NCBI RefSeq assembly: GCF_002812045.1 | Contig: NZ_NPEG01000006.1 | Location: 62,001 to 126,000, forward strand | Length of the DNA: 64,000 nucleotides | Source: Leptospira haakeii | Lineage (GTDB): Bacteria; Spirochaetota; Leptospiria; Leptospirales; Leptospiraceae | Direction of reading: 5' to 3' | Shown: piece after piece, positions 40,162 through 51,239 of the stretch | How the letters are laid out: each line of letters starts with the position of its first letter | Position numbering within the stretch: the stretch's first letter is position 1 | Notes under the pieces: generated by a model | Databases searched by the model: none | What the model saw: only the letters and a program-made list of their open reading frames with translations | What the model was told of the DNA's origin: nothing | Program-made: the position numbers and the translations under genes

Positions 40162-42232
40162 TGATTTGATCCGCCAATTCTTCTAATACTAATTTAAGCT
40201 CGTCCAAGGAAATTGGTTGTGAAAGAACGAAGTCAAAATTCTCCTTGGAATATTTTTTTTCAAAATCTTGAGTCTCTTCCGGGAGGATCAGTACTGTTTT
40301 CCAAATTTCTGATATTTTATTCTTTAAAGGAGAATTTGAATCTTGGAACAGAACAATTCTCTTATCTTTTTTAAGTTCTTTGAACAGTAGTGGTTGATTT
40401 TGTTTTTTAAAAAAATGAGTAAGGAGTTCTGCGTTTTTCTGGTTCGATAATTCTAATTGTATAAAGCAGAAATTTTTTAATTTATCAGGATAAGCCCCCG
40501 CGAAATTTTTCCTTGGTTTAGATTGTTTAGGAGTTTGCTCCAATATAGGAAGGTTCAGATAAAAAGAAGTTCCTATCCCTTGTTGGCTTTTGACCCTGAT
40601 ACTTCCGCCATGTGCCTCTACTAGTTTTCGAACAATGGAAAGCCCAAGACCCGTTCCTTCCGTATCTCTAGATCTGGAATTTCTTACCTGATAGAACGCA
40701 TCAAAAATTTTTTTCTGTTCCGCTTCAGGTATACCGATCCCAGTATCCGTGATCTCGATAACCCAATCTTTTCCTTCTTTTTTAATGGAAAGATAGATGG
40801 ATCCTTGCTCGGCTGTAAATTTAACTGCGTTACTAACCAGGTTTAAGAAGATTTGTCGAATTCGTTTAGGATCTCCCCAGATCATACAAGTGAATTCATC
40901 CGGATCACTCCAAACTAAATGTATATACTTCCTTATAAGTTCAGGTTCTAAAAATTCAACTACCTGCTCTAATTCCTTTCGAAGATCCATTTCAGAAAAG
41001 TAAAAGGAAGACTTTCCAGCGTTCAGTTTAGAAAGTTCTAAAATATCATTAATTAAACCTAATAAGTGTAATCCCGATTTATGGATTAAGTCCAAATATC
41101 TTTTATCGTTAGAATTTTCATCTTCTATCTTGATTAATTTGGAAAGCCCAATGATAGCATTCAGTGGTGTGCGAAGCTCATGGCTCATATTGGCAAGAAA
41201 ATCACTTTTAGCCGTGCTCGCTGCTTCTGCTTTTTCTTTTTGGACGGAAAGTTCCTTTGTTCGCCTGACTACAGTTTCTTCTAAGTTTTCTTTATGGATC
41301 TTTAGTTCATCCAATATGGACATTCTTTCTAGATAAAATCCAAGCAGATCTACAAATGTACGAAAGGTGAACTGTTCCTCCGGACCGGATTCGTGTTCGA
41401 AGAATTCCATTCCCAAAAATCCAAACCAATCTCCCGACATTCGGATCGGAAATAGAAAAATTGTATCTGTCCTTCTTCCTTGGTAAAATGACTTTTCAGA
41501 ATCAAGGAGATCCGAAGTTCGAAACTCAATGATATCATTCCGAAGTAGGTAAGGTTTCCATCGGGCAAATTTAGAAGAAAGTGAAATTTCAGGATGAGTC
41601 TCTGCAAGAGTTGCACTTGAATAAGGGCTCTTAATCTCTGCTTGTAATGCTAATACATCTGGATTAGCGGTCTTCTTATATAGATAGATTCTTTCAGCTT
41701 CTACCAAAACTAAAAAATGTTCTATTGCTCTCTCTATTGTAAAACTTTCATGAGTTGTATTCAATAAGATCTGTGAAGCAGCCGTAAGCCCCATCTCTGA
41801 TCTGAGTCTTTTTGCAGTTAATTCTTCTCTTATTATTTTTTCACTGATATCCCTTTGAATAGATAATAAATTTGTAATATTTCCGTCTTGATCTTTGACC
41901 GGAGACACTTTCCATTCAGAATAATATTTCGTTCCGTCTTTTTTATAGTTAATTGTAGAAGAAGAATACGAGTCGCCGCGCAATAGACAATTTTTAAGAT
42001 TTTGTAATATTCTTCTGTCCGTTTCTTTTCCGAATAGAACTTTGGGAGAACCCCCAATCAATTCTTCGGCGCTATATCCTGTCAGCTCACAGAATGCTGG
42101 ATTTACAAAAACAATAGATGGCCCGTTCTCATTTAGAACAGCGTCTGTAACGAGAATTGCGTCCGAAGTTTGGGAAACGATAATTTGAAAAAGTCCGATT
42201 TCTGTGTCGAACCGCAGATCTTCCCCGACCAT
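40154..42232 (-). CDS. PAS-GAF histidine kinase with a degenerate receiver-like C-terminus
   Basis: 692 residues, no transmembrane segment. A PAS with PAC motif (about 10-135; [17 protein letters not shown] has no LOV cysteine) is followed by a GAF-like region (about 150-310) and a coiled coil. HisKA has [18 protein letters not shown] and HATPase_c has [16 protein letters not shown] and GTGLGLSIV. The last about 115 residues end like a receiver ([19 protein letters not shown]) but the acidic pocket and phospho-Asp are not recognisable, so it looks like a pseudo-receiver. It is the first gene of the che operon. Confidence 0.88.
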   Translation of the reverse strand: MVGEDLRFDTEIGLFQIIVSQTSDAILVTDAVLNENGPSIVFVNPAFCELTGYSAEELIGGSPKVLFGKETDRRILQNLKNCLLRGDSYSSSTINYKKDGTKYYSEWKVSPVKDQDGNITNLLSIQRDISEKIIREELTAKRLRSEMGLTAASQILLNTTHESFTIERAIEHFLVLVEAERIYLYKKTANPDVLALQAEIKSPYSSATLAETHPEISLSSKFARWKPYLLRNDIIEFRTSDLLDSEKSFYQGRRTDTIFLFPIRMSGDWFGFLGMEFFEHESGPEEQFTFRTFVDLLGFYLERMSILDELKIHKENLEETVVRRTKELSVQKEKAEAASTAKSDFLANMSHELRTPLNAIIGLSKLIKIEDENSNDKRYLDLIHKSGLHLLGLINDILELSKLNAGKSSFYFSEMDLRKELEQVVEFLEPELIRKYIHLVWSDPDEFTCMIWGDPKRIRQIFLNLVSNAVKFTAEQGSIYLSIKKEGKDWVIEITDTGIGIPEAEQKKIFDAFYQVRNSRSRDTEGTGLGLSIVRKLVEAHGGSIRVKSQQGIGTSFYLNLPILEQTPKQSKPRKNFAGAYPDKLKNFCFIQLELSNQKNAELLTHFFKKQNQPLLFKELKKDKRIVLFQDSNSPLKNKISEIWKTVLILPEETQDFEKKYSKENFDFVLSQPISLDELKLVLEELADQIND

Positions 42233-42364
42233 ATAGGCCAGAAAATTTACGTGAAAATAAACTTAATTCAACCATTTTAGCAGAAAATTCCACAAAAATG
42301 ACTTATTCGAACGGAAATCACTCAAATTAGTCAAATTTGAGACATAATCAAATTGTCGTAGTGA

Positions 42365-44394
<2,030 letters not shown>

Positions 44395-44767
44395 TTCAAT
44401 AGCTAACCTGCCGGTTTGACTTAAGTAGTATTCCGGCAGGGGAGCTGGCTTTAAGCTAATGTTGGTTCTTTCGACGGGACCACGGATTTATATTTATTAT
44501 AAATCGCCGTACGACTCTGAAGCCTAACTTCTCGTAAGCGAAAGTTAGGCTTTTTTTTATCCTCTTAACATAAAGCGCAAAATTTGTACCGTTAGAATTG
44601 AAGCCTATTGATAGAAATAAAAACAAAAGCCGAAAACTTTATCGCAAATCCGAATTTTTATCCAATTTGTAACTGAACGCGAATCTTGATCTTTAGTTTT
44701 AGAATGCGTAGGTTGATATGTTTCTTTCTTTGGAATAAGGAAGTTAGCACTTCCAAGGAAGATTCGT
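44395..44767. other. Region downstream of flagellin with successive hairpins
   Basis: No open frame is convincing here. Twelve bases after the flagellin stop, an 8-bp perfect stem CCTGCCGG/CCGGCAGG (44407-44440) occurs. A small stem GGTTC/GGACC lies near 44464-44481, then the strong terminator at 44520-44558. The remaining 200 bases to the next gene are AT-rich and should hold its promoter. A small RNA made from the 44395-44558 part is possible but not shown. Confidence 0.45.
44520..44558 (+). terminator. Rho-independent terminator
   Basis: AAGCCTAACTT pairs perfectly with AAGTTAGGCTT (11 bp) around an 11-base loop and is followed by eight T residues. This is the clearest terminator in the window. 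It ends the flagellin transcript, or a small RNA, about 125 bases after the stop codon. Confidence 0.92.
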
Positions 44768-46405
44768 TTGTTGATGCGAAATTGGTTTTTACCTCTGACA
44801 ATTCTTATATATTTGGGCTTATTACTTTTTGGTTTAGGTAGCTTTTCTCTTATTGATTGGGATGAGAATATTTATGGTGCAGCTTCCAAGTCCATGCTGG
44901 AGACCGGAGAATACTTCAGGATCCAAGTTAATGGGCAGCCATTCAGCGAAAAACCTCCATTCTTCTTTTGGGTTGCAAATCTATTTTATAAAGTTTTTGG
45001 ACTTTCAGAATTTTCAACCAGGCTTCCTTCTGTTTTTAGCGGGATCCTTTCCTTTTTGATCTTAGTTAGATTCGGATCACTTTTACATTCTAAAAGATTC
45101 GGATACGTTTGGGCTTTTTTATATTCAGCCTCTCTTTTGCCTCTTCTACTTTCCAGAACCGCTTATATAGATCATTTATTTAATACATTCATATTAGCAT
45201 CTATTCTTTCCTTATATTTATATGAAACAAAGGAGAAGGGGGACTTTCAGTCTAGGGCGATCTGGATCTTATCTGCAGGATTTTTTGGCGGGATTGCTGT
45301 TTTGACAAAAGGTCCGTTAGGTTTGGCAATTCCACTTTTTGTATTTGGCGCAAATCGACTCTTAGATCGAAATTTTAAGATTCGAATCTTTGATTTTATT
45401 CTATTCGTAGTTGTTTCTATTGCTGTATTAAGTTTTTATTACCTAACGAATTTTATCTTATATGGGAATGAATTCTTAATCCAGTTCTTCGATTTTCAAA
45501 AGAAACTGCTAACAAAGTCTTTAGAATCTCATACAGGTCCTTGGTTTTATCATTTTATCGTAATGTTCATAGGATTCTTCCCTTGGACTGTATTTCTATT
45601 TCCAGGAGCAAAGAACTGGAGAATGTTTACCAATCCGAAAATTTCCAGGATCTCTCGGTATTTTATAATTTGGTTAGGAGTCGTTTTGCTGATATTTTCT
45701 ATAGTACAAACTAAACTTCCTCACTATTCTTCTTCTATCTATTTTCCTTTATCATTTTTTATTTCTTATTTGATCTTAGAAAAACCGGAGATCTTAAAAT
45801 CAAAAACTTTTGCATTTTTCTTTTTAGGAATCGGGTTAATCATAGGTCTAATATTTCTACTTCTACCACAAATCTCAGAATATTCCAGTTCCACGATGGG
45901 AGTCGGAAAGGAATTATTACCTGTTTTCAATTTCTGGGATTCTTCTTCTGGATTGGTTCTTATTATAGGAATTCTTATTGGTTTCATAGGATTACAACAA
46001 TTCAAAAAGGGGAAAGAAGAAGGAAAGGATCTTTTCTTGGCGTCTACTTGGATCTCTATGCTGATCTTTGTTGGAGTTCTATCATCGACGATCACTCCTA
46101 AGATCATTTCCTTTCTACAAGATGGAAATCTCCGTCTTTACGATAAAGCAGAGATTTCCGGAAATCGGATCGTATATTATAAATACCTTTCCTTCTATCC
46201 TATGTTTTACCGAGAGAAGAAAATCTATCTGATGGGAAGTTATAAGTTTAAAGATGAAACATTTTTATTGGATTCTAATGAAAGACTTTCTATAATCTGC
46301 AATCGAAATAGCGTTTTGGAATTAGTATTAACTCATCCTCAAAGAAATTTTCAAGAAGTAGCTGCAGAAAGTGGGATTGTACTTTTGGATTCTTCACCAA
46401 AGTAA
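44768..46405 (+). CDS. GT39-type membrane glycosyltransferase (ArnT/PMT-like)
   Basis: About 545 residues with some ten or more hydrophobic helices. The first periplasmic loop has the metal-binding acidic pair pattern DWDENIYG, followed by GQPFSEKPPFFFWV and SRTAYIDHLFNTF, all typical of ArnT and protein O-mannosyltransferase-like enzymes that use polyprenyl-phosphate sugars on the outer side of the inner membrane. AAGGAAG at 44755-44761 is well spaced for the TTG at 44768; the ATG at 44774 is the alternative. A GT2 enzyme that could make its lipid-linked donor is encoded convergently next door. The acceptor is unknown. Confidence 0.85.
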   Translation: MLMRNWFLPLTILIYLGLLLFGLGSFSLIDWDENIYGAASKSMLETGEYFRIQVNGQPFSEKPPFFFWVANLFYKVFGLSEFSTRLPSVFSGILSFLILVRFGSLLHSKRFGYVWAFLYSASLLPLLLSRTAYIDHLFNTFILASILSLYLYETKEKGDFQSRAIWILSAGFFGGIAVLTKGPLGLAIPLFVFGANRLLDRNFKIRIFDFILFVVVSIAVLSFYYLTNFILYGNEFLIQFFDFQKKLLTKSLESHTGPWFYHFIVMFIGFFPWTVFLFPGAKNWRMFTNPKISRISRYFIIWLGVVLLIFSIVQTKLPHYSSSIYFPLSFFISYLILEKPEILKSKTFAFFFLGIGLIIGLIFLLLPQISEYSSSTMGVGKELLPVFNFWDSSSGLVLIIGILIGFIGLQQFKKGKEEGKDLFLASTWISMLIFVGVLSSTITPKIISFLQDGNLRLYDKAEISGNRIVYYKYLSFYPMFYREKKIYLMGSYKFKDETFLLDSNERLSIICNRNSVLELVLTHPQRNFQEVAAESGIVLLDSSPK

Positions 46406-46582
46406 ATAGCAAATACAAGTTCTGAGTGGGAAAGGGTAGGCGGAATTCGGAATCTGCGTTCCAATTTTTTAGATGAAAGATTTAGATTGCTAGATTGCCT
46501 TTTTTGTGATATAGGGATGGCGGGTTTCTCCCACGGGCCTCTCCCCACCACCCAAGATTCAGGGTGGGGGCGATCCTTACCC

Positions 46583-46600
46583 TTGTAGGAATTCCTACAA
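46583..46600. repeat. Perfect 18-bp palindrome between convergent glycosyltransferase genes
   Basis: TTGTAGGAATTCCTACAA is a perfect palindrome three bases from the end of the GT2 gene. Just upstream, CCACCC (about 46549) and GGGTGG (about 46563) can form another hairpin. The gap of about 200 bases holds no reading frame. The palindrome may be a protein-binding site, a dispersed repeat or a shared terminator element. Confidence 0.6.
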
Positions 46601-46603
46601 AGT

Positions 46604-47635
46604 TTAGATATTCCCACTTACGATCGTTTTCTCACTTCCTGAAGATCGTTGTGAGACAGTCGGAATGATCATCTGGTTTCGAGATGGGATTTCCATTCCG
46701 AATCGGATCAATCTCAATTCAAAATTAGTTCTCTGGATTTTTGAAACTGTATGCAAAACGAGTCCAATCGCTATTTGGATCCAGGAAAATAACATTAGTC
46801 CAGTTGCAAGCACTGCCAAGGGAACATGATACACATATCTGTATTCTACATAATCTATTACAGGAGGAGTTCCCGCTACCAAAGACAAAATTCCGGAAAC
46901 GACAGAAAAGAATCCGAAGAAGTGCATAGGTTTATAATCTTTAAAGATCCATAATATATTTTTCACCACTTTATATCCATCTCGGATAGTATTCAGTTTA
47001 GAAAAACTCCCTGCGGGTCTATCTTTATACGGAACTGAGATCTCTTCCAGGCGAAACCTTTTGTCTAAGGCGTGTAAGGTCATTTCTATTTCTATCTCGA
47101 AACCGGAAGAAAGGATCGGATAATTTTTCACAAATCTACGAGAGAATACCCTATAACCACTCATTGGGTCTTTGAGTTTCGTTCCAAATAGAAAGTTAAT
47201 CAATGTTAGAACAAGTTTATTTCCTGTGGAATGAAACCTTCTCTTATTCTCTCTTCCATAATCTCCTTCGCTCAGACGATCTCCTACGAGCATGTCTAAA
47301 TCTTTTTCCTTCAAAGTTTGGATCATAGAATGAATTTTAGAAGCAGGGTAGGTCGTGTCCGCATCACACATGATATAAAGTTCCGCATCAATCTTTGTGA
47401 ATGCAGTTCTAACTGCATTTGCCTTTCCTTGTCTTGCTTCGAATAACACTTCTCCCGAAATGGAGTGTTCCGCTAAAACGTTTTTGGAGATCTCAGAAGT
47501 CTTGTCCTTTGAATTATTATCTACGATCACAAAATATGCATTCGGGATCTCTTTATAAAATTCTAAGACGGTTTTTTCAATAGTAAGTTCTTCGTTGTAT
47601 GCAGGAAGAACCAATACAAGAGGGAATGGTTTCAT
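46604..47635 (-). CDS. GT2 glycosyltransferase (polyprenyl-phosphate sugar synthase-like)
   Basis: About 343 residues from the ATG at 47635, just before the conserved FPLVLVLPAYNEE; an upstream ATG at 47674 would add 13 residues. The GT-A fold has VIVDNNSKDKT and the DxD-type motif YIMCDADTTYP. DPMSGYRVFSRRF is a DPM1/GtrB-like feature. Two C-terminal transmembrane helices (about 240-310) anchor it. The domain order suggests a polyprenyl-phosphate mannosyl- or similar transferase. It probably supplies the donor for the adjacent GT39 enzyme (inference). Confidence 0.88.
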   Translation of the reverse strand: MKPFPLVLVLPAYNEELTIEKTVLEFYKEIPNAYFVIVDNNSKDKTSEISKNVLAEHSISGEVLFEARQGKANAVRTAFTKIDAELYIMCDADTTYPASKIHSMIQTLKEKDLDMLVGDRLSEGDYGRENKRRFHSTGNKLVLTLINFLFGTKLKDPMSGYRVFSRRFVKNYPILSSGFEIEIEMTLHALDKRFRLEEISVPYKDRPAGSFSKLNTIRDGYKVVKNILWIFKDYKPMHFFGFFSVVSGILSLVAGTPPVIDYVEYRYVYHVPLAVLATGLMLFSWIQIAIGLVLHTVSKIQRTNFELRLIRFGMEIPSRNQMIIPTVSQRSSGSEKTIVSGNI

Positions 47636-47809
47636 TCTAAAATAGAGTTCGTCCAGGTGCGACCGAAGAATCATCCAGAATTTGTATCTTCTCTGTTACA
47701 GATCGATTAATCCGAAACATTCTATATTTGAAATCGTATACAAGTTGTAACATTCTAAACTCGGAATTCTAGTTTTCGCTTAAAGCCTCATCTATGTACT
47801 AGCACTAGA

Positions 47810-48892
47810 ATGAAAAGAAGTACGATAATCTTCTTAGTTTCTATCTTTCTCGGGGCATTATTACTCGGAAATTTGCTCACTTGGGCGATTTTTAGAGCGG
47901 ATACTTTTAGATCCTCGATGAATTGGGAAAAATATTCCAATCCTTATAAAAGAAATACCAAACTCAAACTCCAAAAAGCTGGAATTCATTTACACACGAA
48001 CCGCACCTGGTTCACTCCCGGCAGGAATTCTCCGGAAGAGATAGAGACAGTCTATGCTGCAAATGGTTATAAAATTTTAGGTTTCACCGATTACGAAAGG
48101 GTAACCAGTCCAAATTCCCCAAAACTTGCTCAAATCAAAGGATTCGAATGGGGAACCAATCTTAGAAAAAGACATTTTAGTGTGTTAGGTTTGGAAGATG
48201 CAAGTTATGATCTATTTCCTCTTTACGCCGATCCGGAAAATTTACAATGGGTAATCGATAGAATCGAATCCAAAAATGGATTTGTAGTGATTAACCATCC
48301 ACTTTTGAATGAATCATTTCCGATAAAACTTCTATCTCAATTAAAAGAATACGATGCATTGGAAGTGATGAGTCCATTCGGAGATATTCCTAAATTTTGG
48401 GATAAAGTATTAAGTGAGAAACATCCTTCCTTTTGTATGGCTTCAGATGATCTTCATTATCTTCCTAGGGATGAGTATTTGAGAGTTAGAACTTCTGGAA
48501 TTCCAAATTGGAGAGATCTAAGTTCCGAAATTTATAAACAAGAAGGAGAATCTTTAATGAGATACCTTCTTGTAAACACTGATAGTCTAGATGAAAAAGA
48601 AGTCCTTCGTTCCCTGAAAGAAGGGAATTATCTTTGTGTTCGCAAGATGGAAAGAAGTTTAGCTGAACCTAAATTAGGAGCTATAGGCCTGAATTCGGAA
48701 AATGAGATCCACTTCGATTTTGAAGATACTCCGATCAGTGTAGACTTCATTGGACAGAATTCAGAAATTCTTTCTCATACTTCTTATCAGAATAAAGGCT
48801 CCTATAGATTAAAACCTACTGACCTGTATGTGAGAGTTCAGGTGGTCTATCCAACTGCGATCATTCTGAGCAATCCATTCTTCCAACAATAA
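47810..48892 (+). CDS. Membrane-anchored PHP-domain protein
   Basis: 360 residues. A signal anchor (about 5-27) is followed by a PHP phosphoesterase-type domain: GIHLHTNRTWFTPG (first metal His pair), FTDYE, KGFEWG, VINHP, LEVMSP and CMASDDLHY. The metal-ligand pattern of the superfamily seems mostly kept, although the second motif differs from the usual TDH. The C-terminal about 80 residues are beta-rich. The placement suggests a periplasmic phosphoesterase or related hydrolase. The substrate is unknown. It is divergent from the GT2 gene. Confidence 0.78.
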   Translation: MKRSTIIFLVSIFLGALLLGNLLTWAIFRADTFRSSMNWEKYSNPYKRNTKLKLQKAGIHLHTNRTWFTPGRNSPEEIETVYAANGYKILGFTDYERVTSPNSPKLAQIKGFEWGTNLRKRHFSVLGLEDASYDLFPLYADPENLQWVIDRIESKNGFVVINHPLLNESFPIKLLSQLKEYDALEVMSPFGDIPKFWDKVLSEKHPSFCMASDDLHYLPRDEYLRVRTSGIPNWRDLSSEIYKQEGESLMRYLLVNTDSLDEKEVLRSLKEGNYLCVRKMERSLAEPKLGAIGLNSENEIHFDFEDTPISVDFIGQNSEILSHTSYQNKGSYRLKPTDLYVRVQVVYPTAIILSNPFFQQ

Positions 48893-48912
48893 AGATCTTC
48901 TCCCTTTTTTTC

Positions 48913-48940
48913 TTGACTTTTACGTAATTAATACAGTCAG
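48913..48940 (+). promoter_or_regulatory. Candidate promoter/operator of the Cus operon
   Basis: A TTGACT box (48913-48918) is followed by AGTCA (48935-48939), an inverted repeat of the box end, only 15 bases before the ATG at 48954. With a 19-base spacer the -10 would be CAGATA, a geometry seen in MerR-type metal-regulated promoters, but the -10 match is poor. This is a weak candidate. Confidence 0.3.
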
Positions 48941-48953
48941 ATAGAGAAAGATA

Positions 48954-49373
48954 ATGAGCTTAGGATCTAAAAAGGCAATCGGTTCCGTATTGGCGATAGG
49001 GTTTCTTCTCCAAATCGCTTGCGTGTCCGTTTATAACCTAACCGGAAATTGTCCGGTAAGTATGTCTTATCTCGAAAAACAGAAGGAAACTTCCCAACTT
49101 CCTCCTTGTCATAGAACCGAAAAATCGGAGCAAAAGAGCGAGTCATCTTCCAATGAATGTTGTCCTAAAGAGAACAGCGTCGTTTCTTTGGACCTTTCTA
49201 AACTTTTAGATTGGGAAAAATTAGGATTAAATAAAGTCCTGATCTTCCTATTTATCTCCGAACTCAATTCACCACAGATTGTATTAGAAAACGTCATTCT
49301 GGACGATTCTTATATTCCGATCCCGTCTTCACATTCTCTTAGTTTAAGCACTCTCCAAGTATTTCTTATTTAA
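48954..49373 (+). CDS. Small Cys-containing exported protein, first gene of the Cus operon
   Basis: 139 residues. The N-terminal hydrophobic segment (about 9-25) ends near LLQIAC, which could be a signal peptide, perhaps a relaxed lipobox. It is followed by a Cys/His-bearing segment (NCPVSM, LPPCH, NECCPKE at about 35-67) and a second hydrophobic helix near 95-105. The Cys pattern suits metal binding. It begins the metal efflux operon, 35 bp ahead of the outer membrane channel gene. No family name is recognised. Confidence 0.65.
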   Translation: MSLGSKKAIGSVLAIGFLLQIACVSVYNLTGNCPVSMSYLEKQKETSQLPPCHRTEKSEQKSESSSNECCPKENSVVSLDLSKLLDWEKLGLNKVLIFLFISELNSPQIVLENVILDDSYIPIPSSHSLSLSTLQVFLI

Positions 49374-49408
49374 TTCATATTTTCTTTCTTTAATCTTTAG
49401 GAGGAAAT

Positions 49409-50779
49409 ATGAACGCGAGACTTATTGTCTTAATATCAATTTATACATTTTTTTCATCTGCGATAAACGCGGAAAAAAAGAGCCTGGAAGAGATCTTGAA
49501 TGTTTTAGTCAAAGAACATCCTGAATCCAAATCATTAGCTGGACTTTCTCAGGCTCATAAATCTCATTCTGATGCAACTGGTATATTACCTGATCCTAAA
49601 ATAGGGGTAGCCTTCAGAAATTATCCAACTCGAGGAGGGTATTCCACTTCTGATCGAGCGCTGGACACTCCCACAATGACCGGGATAGAATTATCCATCT
49701 CTCAAGAGTTTCCTTTCCCGGGAAAATTGAGCACTGAAAAAAAAATCTCCAAGCTAATGCAAACAGAATCGAATTTTGCCTATATAGCTGGAGTGAATCG
49801 GATCTTAGGGGATTTTTTCAGCCGATTGAACAAATACAAATATTCAGAAAAAAAGAAGGCCATCAACGAAAGAATATTAACTTTACTCGGCGCACAAAAG
49901 TCCATTAGTGAAAATTCATATTCATATGGTGAGAATACTTTATCAGGAGTATTAAAGGCGACAGTTGCCAAAACGGAAGCTATCGAGAAAGAAACCGAAT
50001 ATACGACCCAGTTGAAAGACTTGAAGTCTCAGCTCGAATACTACCAAATTTCCGACAAAGTTACCTTCTCCGATCTATACTCTATAGATTTGGATTCTTT
50101 TTTAGAGAATAAAAATGAAGAGTTAGAAGCATTGTTAACTGCACAAGCCCAATTGATTGAGGATTCTCCGGAATATAAGATACAAGCAGAGGAAGAAAAA
50201 CGTTTAAAGGAACAAGCAAAACTTACAAAGTATTCGTTAGCTCCTCAAACAGAAGTTTTTTTCTCCTACATGAAACGTAGATCCCAAACTTTCGCCTTAG
50301 ACCAAGGACCTTTAAATTATGGGCTTATGGATACCACGGAGTATAGAGGAGATCTTTTCAGTTTTGGAATGAATATGAGAGTTCCGGTTTGGTCTGCTCT
50401 AAAATGGAATTCCATCACGGGAGAAACAGAACATCTGGCAGAAGTGGGTAAGGACTCTGTCGAAAAAACAAGAGTGCAAATGTTTTCTGAACTAAATAGA
50501 AATCTCGCCTACATCAAAGGTGTTTCCAATCAGATCCGTTTGGTAGAAAAAAGACTGATCCCTGAACTGGAAAAATCCGCAAGAGCCGGTTCCTTTCAGT
50601 ATGCTTCCGGAAAAGTAAATGTGCAAGATACACTTCTTGCTCAAACTGAAATCCTAAACACAAAAATTCGGTTAGAAGATCTAAAAGAACGCAAAAACGA
50701 ATCTATTCTGAACACGTTAAAATTACTGAGTTTCATCTATAGGGATAATAAAACTCCGGAGCATGATAAACATAACTGA
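49409..50779 (+). CDS. TolC-type outer membrane efflux protein
   Basis: 456 residues with a signal peptide and the long alternating helices of the TolC/CzcC family (two OEP repeats, about 30-230 and 250-440). LPDPKIG and LSISQEFPFPGKL are features of the metal efflux subgroup, where the first OEP segment starts with a DPKI-like motif. AGGAGG precedes the ATG. It forms the outer membrane conduit for the CusA-type pump encoded downstream. Confidence 0.88.
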   Translation: MNARLIVLISIYTFFSSAINAEKKSLEEILNVLVKEHPESKSLAGLSQAHKSHSDATGILPDPKIGVAFRNYPTRGGYSTSDRALDTPTMTGIELSISQEFPFPGKLSTEKKISKLMQTESNFAYIAGVNRILGDFFSRLNKYKYSEKKKAINERILTLLGAQKSISENSYSYGENTLSGVLKATVAKTEAIEKETEYTTQLKDLKSQLEYYQISDKVTFSDLYSIDLDSFLENKNEELEALLTAQAQLIEDSPEYKIQAEEEKRLKEQAKLTKYSLAPQTEVFFSYMKRRSQTFALDQGPLNYGLMDTTEYRGDLFSFGMNMRVPVWSALKWNSITGETEHLAEVGKDSVEKTRVQMFSELNRNLAYIKGVSNQIRLVEKRLIPELEKSARAGSFQYASGKVNVQDTLLAQTEILNTKIRLEDLKERKNESILNTLKLLSFIYRDNKTPEHDKHN

Positions 50780-50789
50780 GGATAAACCT

Positions 50790-51239
50790 ATGAAAAAATT
50801 ACATTATCTATTTTTAATTTTCATCCTGACTTCAGGAAATCTATTCTCTCATGAAGGAAAGGAGACTTTTGTTTTAAGAGAAGTAGGTAAGATCCATTCT
50901 TCTATCTATTCAGAAACACCTGGAAATTTGGATGTTCAAAAATTAGTCCAACTTCTGAAAGAGAATGCGGATCACAAGAAAGATACTGAAAAATTCAAAA
51001 AAGCGCTCCCAATTGCTGAAGAATTGGGTAAAACTTTAGATCTTTCTAAAAAGAGAGAACTATTTGAACGTTTATCCAATGAGCTGGAATCGATTGTTGG
51101 CCATCATGATAAATCCGGAATTTCCGTTTTCTATTGCCCAATGCTCAAGAAAAAATGGCTAGCTTCGGGTAAAGAGATCAAAAATCCATACAATTCCAAA
51201 ATGAAAAATTGCGGGGAGATCACCTATGAAGCTAAATGA
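50790..51239 (+). CDS. Periplasmic DUF3347-like protein
   Basis: 149 residues from the ATG at 50790, with GAGG upstream. It has a signal peptide, then a helical region. The C-terminal FYCPMLKKKWLASGKEIKNP and MKNCGEITYEAK match the DUF3347 pattern (YCPM, NPY, CGE), seen in copper-handling proteins and some CusB fusions. The Cys and Met residues could bind copper or silver. It overlaps the next gene by 14 bases. The function is inferred from motif and context only. Confidence 0.78.
   Translation: MKKLHYLFLIFILTSGNLFSHEGKETFVLREVGKIHSSIYSETPGNLDVQKLVQLLKENADHKKDTEKFKKALPIAEELGKTLDLSKKRELFERLSNELESIVGHHDKSGISVFYCPMLKKKWLASGKEIKNPYNSKMKNCGEITYEAK

Noticed and set aside
40154..42232. LOV photoreceptor reading of the N-terminal PAS in the sensor kinase
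   Set aside because: The region [14 protein letters not shown] lacks the flavin-reactive cysteine of the NCRFLQ motif.
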